Shown piece by piece: positions 24,431-34,780 of a stretch of DNA of 64,000 nt (position 1 is the first letter of the stretch; every line of letters starts with the position of its first letter). Source of the DNA: Sacculina carcini (lineage: Eukaryota; Arthropoda; Thecostraca; Sacculinidae); contig OU696582.1 in assembly GCA_916048095.2 (NCBI GenBank), positions 5,948,770 to 6,012,769 of the forward strand. The letters are read 5' to 3'. A program made the position numbers and the translations under genes. The notes under the pieces were generated by a model. That model had not been told where the DNA came from. It did not search any database and saw only the letters and a program-made list of their open reading frames with translations.

Positions 24431-24982
24431 CGCGCATGTCCGCGGCCGCAGCCGCTGCCGCCGTCAGCGGCCCGGCCTACCGCTCTCACCTTCCCGTCTA
24501 CTCATGGGTAGGCAACGGCGACAACAGCATCGACAGTCTGGGTGCCGGCGGCGCTCAATCGGGAATTGACAGGCACGCCGGCATGCTGGCCGCCTCTCCG
24601 TCAGCCGCCGCTGCCGCCGCCGCTTGGTGCTCGCCGCCGTTCAGCGCGTCACGGACGCACAGTCCCGGCGGTGGCGGCGGTGTACCGGTGAGTGCCAGTG
24701 TCGCGCCTGGCTTTCACTACCCGCCGACGCCGCCTAAGGACGCCGCAACCCCCGACGCCACACTGGGTCGCGCATCTGCCGGCGTGGCCTGCGCCTCGCC
24801 GGCGTCCACCGCGTCTCCGGCAGCCTCCGTCGCTGCTGCGTCGTACGCCGTAGCTGCAGCAGCAGCTGCCGCAGCCGCCTCTGGAAATTTTGGTTCGGCG
24901 CAGTCGCTGGCCGGTGTGTGCTCGGTTGACGCGATCGACGTGAAGCCGACCATCGTGCACGGCCTAATGAAACAGCGAGAAG
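24431..24982 (+). CDS. GATA1/2/3: GATA1/2/3 exon 2, possible short form (alternative donor)
   Basis: An internal G|GTACGA at 24983, after KQRE, is also in phase 1. Its use would shorten exon 2 to 184 codons and join directly to either N-finger exon, giving [13 protein letters not shown]. It would remove the second part of the transactivation region: Ser-rich, His/Gln-rich and the basic KFKSRSSA stretch. The donor is weaker than the one at 25529, and the sequence between them still looks coding, so this is an alternative at best. Transcript evidence would decide. Confidence 0.4.
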
Positions 24983-25528
24983 GTACGACAGACGCGATCG
25001 CTTGCAGTTCCTCGTCATTGTCCTCTTCCAATTCCTCCTCTTCTTGTGCCTCCTCCGCTTCCTCATCATCAGGTTCGGCTGGCCTGCGACAGTCGTCCGA
25101 GCTTGATGGCAGCGTCGGCGAGTGCGCTGCACCACCGCCGGAGCCCACAACATCACTCTCATACAGCCTGCCACTCCATCACCAGCATCATCACCCAGCC
25201 CACAATCTCCAGCAACACTCCGCGTCTGCGTCGCATTTCGGTGTTGCCTCGCAGCTGCCGCACCTTCATGCGACTCATCCGCTGCACGGTCAGCAGCCAC
25301 AGCAGGCCTCTTGCAGTACGGCTGTGGTGTCGGGCGACGATGACCGTACGGTTCCTGGGGCCACTTCGTCCACCTACCATTCCGGTGAATCGACGACGGT
25401 TGAATGCCAGGCGTCGCCGGACGCTGCCGCATCGACTCCCGGCTACAATTACCAGACAGCGCCGGCGTCGACATACGCCATGAAAGCGTCGCCGCCACGC
25501 TGCAAGTTTAAGTCACGCTCCTCGGCCG
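24431..25528 (+). CDS. GATA1/2/3: GATA1/2/3 coding exon 2 (long form; transactivation region)
   Basis: Exactly 366 codons, phase 1 at both ends. The acceptor is aatacag| behind a (TG)-rich tract; the donor is G|GTAAGA at 25529. In order it encodes a poly-Ala start, AAWCSPPFSASRTHS (comparable to NPWTVSPFSKTPLH of GATA2), FHYPPTPPKDAAT (the class-specific PPTPPK motif), further poly-Ala runs, a Ser-rich run, a His/Gln-rich stretch and finally CKFKSRSSA. That last stretch, joined to EGRECVNCG, parallels [19 protein letters not shown] in GATA2/3 and marks 25528 as the canonical donor. The frame stays open past the donor to TGA at 25576-25578. GC content is far above the flanks. Skipping this exon would keep the frame. 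Confidence 0.88.
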
Positions 25529-26509
25529 GTAAGAAGCGCAGAGATGCTGTGAAAGGAGACGATGACGGGATCTGGTGAATGGATGCACGATGGGCGGTTG
25601 ACGGTGCTTCCGTGCGTGGTGTTTCTTCTAAATCTTTCTGCACTTGCATGACATCCTTGCCTCAGGGTGTGAACATTGGAACGTTTTCCGAGCACTGGTG
25701 ACTGGTGACTGTACTGTGGGTAGTGGTCATATCGGCGTCATCAATTAGCCTGCTCGATTGTTTCATTTGTGCATGTTGATTCCTGCCAAGTCCTCGACCT
25801 TTTCCTCCTAAACGGTGGTGGTGCTTTGCATCTTATTTCAGCTGCTAACCGTAATCAAGCCTCACTGAACTACCACTGAATTCACAGGGCGTGTGAAATC
25901 CAATACTGGCTTGTAATCTTTGACTGTCCTGAAAAGTCGTTTGTCTGTTCGTCAAGGATACTTTCCACTGGTATGACTTTTGGCAATTGTTCGATTTCTT
26001 GAGAATTACTGATAAACGGATATAATGTATATAGCTCACTGTAATTTGCAAGCACAGTGTCTTTTTTACTTTTCAACATTTCTCAACTTCGCTCTGCATG
26101 TGGAGTGCTGCGCTTGAACTAACCACAAACACGCTAAAACAGAATGGCATAATTTATCACAGGCATATTGTGGATGTGGTTGCGTAACCATTGGAGACAA
26201 TTGTGAGCTCCGTCCACCCCTAGTTAAACTTGGTGGCATCCTATAGATGACAACAAAGTATCAGCTTATGCACCGATACAGTCTCGAGTCATACCAAGTA
26301 TATTTTTCCACTGTTGTTTCCTTTGCTTGGACTAAATCGAGATTGTGTTCGGTTAATAATTCGGTCAAGGTATTCGGTATGATTTGAACAATTTCAGACC
26401 AATCTAGTTGAGCCTACCTAGAAATGTCTTGTCTCCGAACTGTGTCAGAACTCTACTCAAAGGTTCCACGCACCCATCACTAACAATGGCCTGGTTACGC
26501 ATCTACGCC

Positions 26510-26695
26510 CAGAGCCGTAGCATCCGCCCGCCGTACATCCCGGCCGGGGGGGGGGCGAATGTTGAGGGGCCCTTTTGCTTTACGTATTATGTGATTATGC
26601 CAAATAAATGCATTCATTACTTGGTGATTTATTCACAATGGAGGCCCCAAGTGTTGCCTTCGGGGGGGGGGGCATAATTCCTCGCAACGGCTCTG
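26510..26695 (+). mobile_element. hAT-like MITE, family A copy 2, with 8-bp target duplication
   Basis: A 186-bp element from CAGAGCCGTAGCATCC to CCTCGCAACGGCTCTG. Identical flanking 8-mers TCTACGCC at 26502-26509 and 26696-26703. Inner part deleted relative to the 255-bp copies. Unusually long G runs are present. Confidence 0.9.
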
Positions 26696-28388
26696 TCTAC
26701 GCCAATATGCTGTTGATAGTATAAATTGGCAAATTAACAATACAAAGAAAGGCGATTACCAGGAAGAATGCAACGTTTTATCAAACCACACGAAATACTT
26801 TGAAAAGCATATACCGTATATCCCGGCTATTAAGACCATATTTTAATCCAAAATTCATGAGCTGAGCAAAGAAACTGAGACGGAATTATAACGGTAGAAT
26901 GGGAAACGGGCGATATGTTTTAACATGTTGTGCAAAAGAGGATTTTTTAAATAATACTAGCGAAATGTTCCAACTTTGGGGTGGTTTATTGGACCGCACT
27001 ACTAAAACTTGGTATTTCAGACCTGAAAAGTGGCATGGGTTTAATGGCTGGGACTTACGGTATATCTATTCAAGGTAATGCAGATTTATCTTTGCTTCTG
27101 TACAGTTTGTATATTTAAAACTATAGTGAATTTTACTTAGCATATTTTTTGCCACCGATAATTACAACGAAATACACACTTTTATGTTCACACTTTGGCA
27201 CCGCATCACTTGAAAATATCAATATTAATTAATCCGTTGAATTTTCGTTCATGAAAAAGTAAGCTATGCTGCCTGTATATACCCTCTGCGTGTGTGTCAA
27301 TGTCACGTATGCAATATGACATTTTTTAGTTATCTACTTTGCCGCTGTATAGTGTTACTGTGTATGTGTGTGTGCGTGCGTGTACGCGGATGTGTCTCTG
27401 TGTGCAAATTCTGTGCAAGTCGTTTTCGCACAGGAAGCTTGTCCATCGAGACACGTCAAGGTAGACCTGTCTAGGCACTACACACACACAGACACACACA
27501 CACACAGAGGTGTATGCAACTCGCCTTCAATTCGCTTGTAAACATACGTGGCAACGAACATGCACCACGCGTCATTTGGCATGCGTGTCTGTACGCAAAT
27601 ATGCAGCCACATGAAGCGTTGCAAATGCGTGTATGTCTGCTTGTGTGTGTTTGTGTGTATGTATGTAAGTGATATCAGATTGAATGTTTTGACGTACACT
27701 TCCTTCAGGCGTCACCTTTGCCTGTGTATGTGTGTTTAGGGGTGTGTGTGTGTAGGCGTGTCTTCTAGATTATATCCACCGTAAGCCGACACTTGTTGGA
27801 CGGATGAGATTTTGACGGCTGGCACATGCCAGTGGCGTGAGAAGTTCGCCTTCACCATCAGCTGACTGAGGTTCGAGGAACCTGCATCGTTCAGATTTCA
27901 GAGAAGCTTAGATCAGATCAAGTTTGTCAGACATGTCAGTCGTTTAGCAGATCGCCTCAAAAGTGGCGTTCAAGAAGACCAGTTGACTATTTTTGCAGAA
28001 TACACACCAAGGCATGGGCAGGATCCTCTTTCGTGCTGATAATGAGAACAATTAATGATGACTTGAAGACTTCAGCGAAGTATCAGTCATCAAAGATAAA
28101 AGTTGATGTAGTGTTCCTCTAGATGTAGTGCTCTAGTGTTCCCCTAGATGTAGTGTTCACTAGTTGAAGTCGTGTTCCATCTCGGGGTGCGCTTACTTAC
28201 AGATTTATCCTGTGTCTTACACTTGAGTGTGATCTCTTTCAATATATCAATTGAACTGGCGCAGCAAATTGAATCTGTATTTGCATAGTCTGCCAAGGAA
28301 AAATTATATGGTAAGTTAAAGTTAAAGGCGCAACTAGCAGCCGTCATACACACAAGGGAAGCAAGTGTGAAGTTTTACACACACAGAA

Positions 28389-28414
28389 GGAAGCAAGTGT
28401 GAACACTTGCTTCC
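28389..28414. repeat. Perfect short palindrome
   Basis: GGAAGCAAGTGT, spacer GA, ACACTTGCTTCC: two 12-bp arms that are exact reverse complements. AAGTG and CACTT are NKX2-type half sites. Function unknown. Confidence 0.6.
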
Positions 28415-29110
28415 TTGCTCTCGGCTTCATCTCAGAGCCGACCCTCTCCACGCTTTGGCGCAAGAGGCATTGGGCACGTAAGAAATATTGAACTCAACGG
28501 AAAGCATTGACAAAAGGTACACGATAATTTTCACTGAATGACTTTGCCGAAGTCGCTGACTATACTGACCTGATCAAAGGTCATCTCACAGTCCGGTAAT
28601 CCAAACCGGGACGGTAGGTTGTTGGTACGACATGTTAACCACAGAATAGGGTACCGAGATTTCGTAGCCGCCAAGCAACGATAAACCCAATGTGAATGCT
28701 TCCTAATGGAAACATCTCCCGGTCGAGTTTGATTACGCTTTATACGTTCGGCATCAAAGATATAGCATATCTAGATGTCGAAGTAACAAAGGCTTCGAAA
28801 ACTGGAATGTGTTGCTCTTTTTAGTGGTGTCATCTGTGCTTCCTCAGCAACTCCAGTCTGTAGATGCCTAGCAACTGGCATTTGCTAATGCGAGAGATAC
28901 AAAGACGTCATTGGAACGTCCCCGCAATCAGCACGTATGTGTGTATATAATTTCTTCTAAGGTAGGAGTGGCTGATAAATGTACCAACTATTATTCCGAT
29001 GCATGAAAAGGAGAGAGCGCGAGCGCACATATACGCTCGTCTTCTTTCAGTTTATTGTTTGTTGATTTCGCATTGCATGCGGTTGCAAACTATTTGTCTA
29101 CACATTGCAG

Positions 29111-29256
29111 AAGGTCGCGAGTGTGTCAATTGCGGCGCTACCTCGACGCCGCTGTGGCGACGCGACGGCAACGGACACTATCTGTGCAACGCCTGCGGCC
29201 TCTACTACAAGATGAACGGCCAGAATCGGCCACTGATCAAGCCAAAACAGCGAGCT
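29111..29256 (+). CDS. GATA1/2/3: GATA1/2/3 alternative N-finger exon N1
   Basis: A complete GATA N-finger. The first codon is split (G from exon 2 plus AA), then [19 protein letters not shown] and [17 protein letters not shown], ending KPKQRA. The four zinc-binding Cys (C-x2-C-x17-C-x2-C) and the E, V, G, D and H positions used for FOG contact in the family are all present. The acceptor ttgcag follows a T-rich tract; the donor GCT|GTAAGT at 29257 is strong. Compared with N2 it differs at four residues: Thr to Asn, His to Tyr, Arg to Gln and Leu to Ala. Most of the 22 nucleotide differences I count by eye are silent, which points to purifying selection. N1 ends in phase 0, so it can join the C-finger exon but not N2 in frame. 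It is less like the family consensus than N2 in the basic tail. Confidence 0.88.
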
Positions 29257-29355
29257 GTAAGTACAAGTCGCTCTAGACCAGTCTTTTCACTAACATCGCA
29301 ATTGGTGGTGGTGGTGGTGTGTGTGTGTGGGTGTGTGTGCGTGCTGCAACCGCAG
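29257..29355 (+). other. 99-bp intron between the alternative N-finger exons
   Basis: Begins GTAAGT and ends CGCAG. The 3' half is GT-rich (ggtggtgg then tgtg runs), with few pyrimidine runs other than T alternating with G. UG-rich RNA is a known target of CELF-type and TDP-43-type proteins, so this is a plausible control site for the choice between N1 and N2. The sequence flanking the two exons shows no extended similarity to the other copy, so the duplication is not recent. Confidence 0.7.
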
Positions 29356-29501
29356 AGGGTCGCGAGTGTGTCAATTGCGGCGCTACCTCAACGCCGCTGT
29401 GGCGCCGTGACGGCACAGGCCACTATCTGTGCAACGCCTGCGGGCTGTACCACAAGATGAACGGCCAAAACAGGCCGCTGATCAAGCCCAAGCGACGTCT
29501 G
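29356..29501 (+). CDS. GATA1/2/3: GATA1/2/3 alternative N-finger exon N2 (canonical-type)
   Basis: Second N-finger exon, the same 146-bp length and phases as N1 and about 85 percent identical to it. It encodes [37 protein letters not shown] and KPKRRL, matching the vertebrate GATA1/2/3 consensus; splicing to SAARRAG in the next exon rebuilds the standard inter-finger linker. The acceptor accgcag lies behind a GT-rich, pyrimidine-poor stretch, and the donor CTG|GTGGGT at 29502 is of moderate strength. Together these make its splice sites weaker-looking than those of N1. Read after N1 it would be out of frame and stop at 29458-29460. Confidence 0.9.
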
Positions 29502-29572
29502 GTGGGTGTGCCAGCTGGGTGTTTTGCATGCCAATTGCTCAGTGTCCTCAAAATAAGCAGCATGACAACATG

Positions 29573-29693
29573 GGCCTAGCCAGAAAGTCATCGGGGATCG
29601 AAGATTCGAGCCTACTTCTCATCTAGATCATAATATCTATATATCATATATTTTAGGGGTATATCTCACCTTTATCATTTTTCTGGCTACGCC
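29573..29693. mobile_element. Small MITE-like element just after exon N2
   Basis: The left end GGCCTAGCCAGAAAG and the right end TTTTCTGGCTACGCC are inverted repeats with two mismatches, enclosing AT-rich sequence. The termini resemble hAT-type CAGTGGCGTAGCCAG ends. No target duplication seen. Confidence 0.45.
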
Positions 29694-30171
29694 TTTGCAT
29701 GAAATAGCCTTCAAGATATTTGGCATCGCTTCTGCTCGCCTATATAAGACAGCCGTCTAACGCATGATGTGAACTCGAGTAATGCATGTTTAATAGAATG
29801 TATATCAGTAGTCAGTAACCTGTCCGTAACTTGTGGTGAACAGGCTGGATTTCTATATCTTTTCTCTGATCTGGTGTCTGGTTTCATTTGAGTTGTGCAT
29901 GAGCTCGTATTGTACATACTGACATTTATGTATTTATCGGCTTCTTAGCTGTGTTTCTTCATTTATTCATTTATATAATTTGCTCATTATTAAAATGCAG
30001 CTCAATTTGATTTAGCATTATATTATATTCCTCAGTATATTGCATGATTGTATATATACACTTTTATTCAGCCTCTTGGTTTGATAATTGTAATTGATTT
30101 TTTGTCATTAGATTGCGCCATTTTGTTCGAAATCATATTTAGCGAAATCGTTTTCTCTGAACATCTTTTCG

Positions 30172-30255
30172 GCGCTTCCTGTACATGGGGCCGCCGCAAG
30201 GTGTTAATAGTGCTCGTACTCTTCCGATGGTAATGAATTTGCCTGAAATTAATAA
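30172..30255 (+). repeat. SINE-like dispersed repeat, copy 3
   Basis: GCGCTTCCTGTACATGGGGC, then GCAAGGTGTTAATAGTGC and a TAATAATAA tail. Lies in the intron between N2 and the C-finger exon. Confidence 0.6.
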
Positions 30256-30649
30256 TAACAAAATAATAATGACAGTTGGTTAATTTAGCAGTGGGATATC
30301 AGACAAACAAGGTCATACATCAGTGGATCATATACATAGTGAGCAGATTGATTTACACAGGTGACGGAGTAAGAAGGCATTATTGGCTGGGATATTGCAG
30401 ATGAATCATTTAACTCTGTCGCTTTTTACAGTACTAAACATACGAAAAATGAGTCTCGTAGCTCTTACAGCACTAGCGTAAAAATTTGTACGCAAATTAA
30501 TATGCATTTAATTCAATTTATTAATTAATTTGCAATGTTGTTTTTACTTTCAATGGAATATACAGAAAGTTAATTTTATTCATGTAATTTTATATGTAGA
30601 ACCCACAGGCTTCACAGTGATAGAGAACACACCCGTACATACACACACA

Positions 30650-30905
30650 AAGAGCCGTAGCAACCGCCTCCCGTACCCCCCAGCCGGGGGGGCCCGAATG
30701 TTGAGGGACCCCGTTACTTCACGTATGATATTAAAATGTATCATATTTATTATGTATAGCCTTTACCTTTTTGCTCAGATGTTTTCAACTGAGCTTGTAT
30801 TATGTGAATATGTCTAATGAATGAATGCATTATTTGGTGTTTTATTCATAATGGGGGCCCCAAGTGTTGCCTTCGGGGGGCCCATAAGTCCTCGCGACGG
30901 CTCTG
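30650..30905 (+). mobile_element. hAT-like MITE, family A copy 3, inserted in a CA repeat
   Basis: A 256-bp element with AGAGCCGTAGCAACCGCC and CCTCGCGACGGCTCTG ends. It is flanked by CACACACA on both sides, consistent with an 8-bp target duplication made inside a (CA)n tract; the downstream CA run continues to about 30990. Confidence 0.85.
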
Positions 30906-31552
30906 CACACACACACACACACACAAACACACGTACACACGCTAAATGCACACACGCGCAGAAACATACACACACACACACATCTGCATGATATTCTAAT
31001 GAGCACTGGAATGATTTGAGAGCGACGATGCAAAACGCATTATCGCGCAGACGATAAGTAATTTTCACTGGGAAAGCCACGGATAAGCCGACGACAAATG
31101 GCCGTTTAATGCGCACATGATTCGTTAGTACCAGCCAGGGGTGTCTAGAAGGGTGTAGCAGTTATTATAGACAGCTTCAGGCTATTATACAACCATTGCT
31201 GGCTTTGAATATAGTTTTAAAGCAGCACAAACACCGCATTAACATAATATGCCGGTAATGGTTGTTTTTTTAAAACATTTAATGTTTTTACCTAACCGCT
31301 GGCTGTTCGATTTTTCGCATCCATCCCATTTTTCATAATTTTCACATACAAATTTCCCCTGGAGAGTTAACAGCTTAGGATCACCCTATCAGTGTTTTGA
31401 AATCAGGAGCCTGAACGTCCTTGCAAATGGGAACGGTACTGAACTTTCTCGCCCACAACGCAACCTCCATTGCAGACGTTGTCATCGCTGTCCATTTTGC
31501 AACGATTTAATTTCGCCAGACGTCGTCTGATTGACGAGCGTTTAATGAGTGC

Positions 31553-31586
<34 letters not shown>

Positions 31587-32668
31587 GCTGTGGCAACAAA
31601 GCGTGATACAACTGGCAACTCGGATTAGCAGAGTTGCCAGTCAGCGTTCACGCCGGCTGCGTTGTCTAGCGTGTCACCTCCGCCGTGCAAATATCAACTC
31701 ATTATGCATGCCAGGGTAAACAGTCAAAGTGTGCCCTCACAACTGGGGGAGGGGGGGGGATTTGTCAGCATATGTTGATTAAAAGCGGGTATGGGAGCTT
31801 GAATAAGACCTAAAAAGGGATGAAGTCAAATATCGGTTTTAAATTTACAAATAATCCTTTCTTAAATTAGATACTTAAAATCTATTAGTTTTATTATCTT
31901 AGATTATTAATGCAAATAAAACACACAAAAATGGTTTGGGAATAGATCATCTTCGAATTAAACTTGAGCCCCATTTGAAATTCTTCTTTCAACCTGGCGC
32001 CTTGCAATGTTGATCAGACTTAGCTGCTCTTCCCTGCAATGTTGCAACGGTCAAAGTGTCTGTCTATCTGCGGCTATAATTTTGGTTTAATTAGCGGTAG
32101 TATTTACAGAACATTTTAACCTCATTACTCCAGCAATAACCAAACGATTATGTTTTTGAATTACTGCCAAGCGATCGTAGAGATCCTTTCTGCCAAATTG
32201 TTGTTAAGCAAATCTTTACAGATAAAAAAAATCTTGCATATGACATGAACGAAAAAGTACGACCATATCGCGCCAAGAAATAATGTTCGGAAGTCACTGG
32301 CAAAACACGTTAATTCATAAAAATCATATTTGTTTTGTGGTGGCATTATAATTGAATGTATATTAAAGATTTTCCTGCATGTATTAATTAATTTTATCAA
32401 CATTTTGCATGCTTATTTGTGGTATCATCATTTTTCATGTTTTTTCTCATTTTAATGAACGAATCTAGACAATTCAAATGACATTTAATTTATCCATGCA
32501 TAGATTAGTTGCGTTGAATTTCACATAAACACCCCACCTTTTAATCAAATTAAAGTATAATCTTTATTAGCGATGTGAAGCATACGTATTTTCTTATTTG
32601 ATGATATATACTTTCCCAAAAGAAATGCTTATTCACAAACAAAACAACGTCACAAATGTGTGTGTGTA

Positions 32669-32670
<2 letters not shown>

Positions 32671-32720
<50 letters not shown>
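32671..32720 (+). repeat. (TG)25 abutting the C-finger splice acceptor
   Basis: Uninterrupted TG run immediately followed by the TAG acceptor at 32721-32723, with less perfect TG/TATG sequence before it from about 32657. It stands where a polypyrimidine tract would be expected. Confidence 0.95.
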
Positions 32721-32723
<3 letters not shown>

Positions 32724-32849
32724 TCAGCGGCTAGAAGAGCGGGTACTTCTTGTTCCAACTGTCAAACAACAATGACCACGCTGTGGAGACGCAACGGTCA
32801 GGGAGAGCCTGTATGTAACGCTTGTGGCCTCTACTTCAAGCTACACAAC
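32724..32849 (+). CDS. GATA1/2/3: GATA1/2/3 C-finger exon
   Basis: A 42-codon exon, phase 0 at both ends. It encodes [40 protein letters not shown] and HN, the DNA-binding C-terminal zinc finger, with Cys spacing C-x2-C-x17-C-x2-C. One Thr of the usual QTTTTTLWRR is replaced by Met. The acceptor is TAG directly behind an uninterrupted (TG)25 at 32671-32720, with no ordinary polypyrimidine tract. The donor is AAC|GTGAGT at 32850, followed by (CT)n and (CA)n. Because the length is a multiple of three, skipping would yield an in-frame N-finger-only protein. Confidence 0.95.
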
Positions 32850-32860
32850 GTGAGTAACAC

Positions 32861-32899
<39 letters not shown>

Positions 32900-34712
32900 T
32901 ACAATTGTTGCCAGGAGATGAAAAGTCAACAGCTATTTCAAACAATATTTTGCGACGTTTCTGTCATTCTTTGCATATTTCTGTAGAGTTGCGATACCAA
33001 GTGAGAGTGTTTGTAAAATCAAATGGATTGAAAAACAAGTGAGAGATACTTAATTAGGAAAAATTTGCGATATCGAGATAATGCAAAAAATGGCAGATAT
33101 GGATTTGAATGATATTCTAATAACTTTTTGCATGGGACATTCTGATATTTACGTCCTACACCCTACAGCCTAGGAGACAATGAATCAATCCTCAACGAAG
33201 ATGCTCCTCTGTTTTTCGCCATCCATAAGCAGCCACCAGATGTGGTACGAACTGTTTGTCCGAAGTGAGAAAACATTCCCATGCCGTTCTGCTCTATCAA
33301 CGAAATATTCGTGTTTTCTTATCCGTATCTCTGAGAGTGCCGTGTTTCCGTTTCCGGATGGTATAAGCACGTGATTTTTGCCCATATTTGTGTACCCGAT
33401 AACGCGCAAAATCGTGCTCATTACACGCTTGTATGCGCTTGGGTGTGTGTGTACATGTGTGTGGAAATATGTGACCGGCCGTAGCATACAACTGATAAAA
33501 TTCTCCACAATAGTGCAGCTATCACCTTGTGACTATAATCAATGTCTCCCCTTATCTATCTCCTTTCTTCTCAACCACCGTCGCTCCATGTTTCCTCTCG
33601 CTCCATTCCACTTTTCTCTCATTTTATCTACCATTCTCATCCGTTCTGTCTGCCGTTCGCCATTTGGCAGCCATTCTGTTACTGATGCGCTTCGAGGCAG
33701 GAAGCACACTCGGTCACCAGTCATCCGCATCACTCCCTTTCCGCTATTCTTTGTGTGTGTGTGTGTGTGTGTGTGTCGGCCGACTCCGTCGTGTTAATGA
33801 TGCGTCCAATTGTTCATCACGCACCATTGACTTGACGACTGTTTCGTCCCAAGCACACACGCAAACACGCACACACATAAACACACATACGCAAGCACAC
33901 ACAAAATATGCACGCACTTGGCTTTAAATATCGTAATTTATATATAGTTTTCATAATCAATTTTTAAGTTTTGATTTATTTGAATCTTAAATGATTCCGT
34001 AAATCTTCGTGTGCATCAATTGGTGATTTACTTGATAAGCTGACAACATACTCTTGACTATAGATCTTTCAATGTATCAGGCCTGTGAGATTAACCATTA
34101 TTCCGTCTCTAGAGGTGACAATGTCGTTGAGTGCTGCTTTAATAGAACCCATAGATACCGGGATACCACACACATCACATGGGATATTTTTCTGTCATCA
34201 AAGAGCATCTGGTCTTAGGGCCAACTGTCTCTCGTTTGAATGAGTATTTTACGCTGGTAGGCTTTACCGAACATGAACTGATTGGAAGAATATTTTGGTA
34301 ACATTTTCTTTTTCATTGTTTGTTGGATTACTTTATTGTTGTGTCTTTATTCTCCTCTTGTTTGCTTCTTCGGAGACCACACAATTTTGCGACGGCTTTC
34401 TTTTCTCTTCGAGATGGATCTACTGCAAAAACAGTTGCCACTTTGCCACCTCAACGTCTGCGCTTGGATTTGTTTGTATGTTTTACGCTGTTAATCATAA
34501 TATCAGTGTTTTTCAAGTATAGTGGAGACATCAGTTGATCCACTATTCTAATTCGGCAGTGACAAACATTTGCAGTGTTGCTTGACTGTTCCGTATTTCA
34601 TCAGAGCCAGTTCATATGTTCGCCTGTTTGGTCATCTCAACTCAGCCATTCAGATGTGTGGTAATTTTTCAACGGCTGGATAGACGCAAGCTACTAATGA
34701 AACATCATTTCG

Positions 34713-34780
34713 CTGGACTTGAACTGCGAACCTCTGGCATTAGATCCTAGAGCTTAAGCGACTAGGCTACTCGAGGACTT
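34713..34780 (-). repeat. tRNA-derived SINE head
   Basis: On the minus strand TAGCCTAGTCGC fits a Pol III A-box (34758-34769) and AGTTCAAGTCC a B-box (34715-34725), about 33 bases apart as in tRNAs. Between them a stem close to CTGGC...GCCAG with a seven-base loop can be drawn, with decay on one side. Too degraded for a working tRNA. Confidence 0.6.

Larger units (their letters stand above)
25529..29110 (+). other. GATA intron 2
   Basis: Runs from donor GTAAGA to acceptor TTGCAG. It contains a hAT MITE (26510-26695), a palindrome (28389-28414) and short TG/CA tracts near 27360-27760. Nothing recognised at 25580-26500, 26710-27280 and 27780-28380, except a small AGATGTAGTGTTC tandem at 28105-28160. 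Confidence 0.8.
29502..32723 (+). other. GATA intron between N-finger exons and C-finger exon
   Basis: Donor GTGGGT; the acceptor is TAG behind (TG)25. It holds a small inverted-repeat element (29573-29693), SINE-like copy 3, hAT family A copy 3, and unique segments with GATAA motifs around 31010-31110 and 31420-31560. Nothing recognised at 29700-30170, 30260-30600 and 31630-32640. Confidence 0.85.

Noticed and set aside
24649-25498. Minus-strand frames opposite GATA exon 2
   Set aside because: Shadows created by the GC-rich, Ala/Ser-coding exon; no homology or splice logic.
29111-29501. A three-finger GATA protein using both N-finger exons
   Set aside because: Joining N1 to N2 shifts the frame and gives a stop at 29458-29460.
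34713-34780. Functional tRNA gene
   Set aside because: A and B boxes are present, but the acceptor stem is missing and the anticodon stem is broken; a SINE head fits better.
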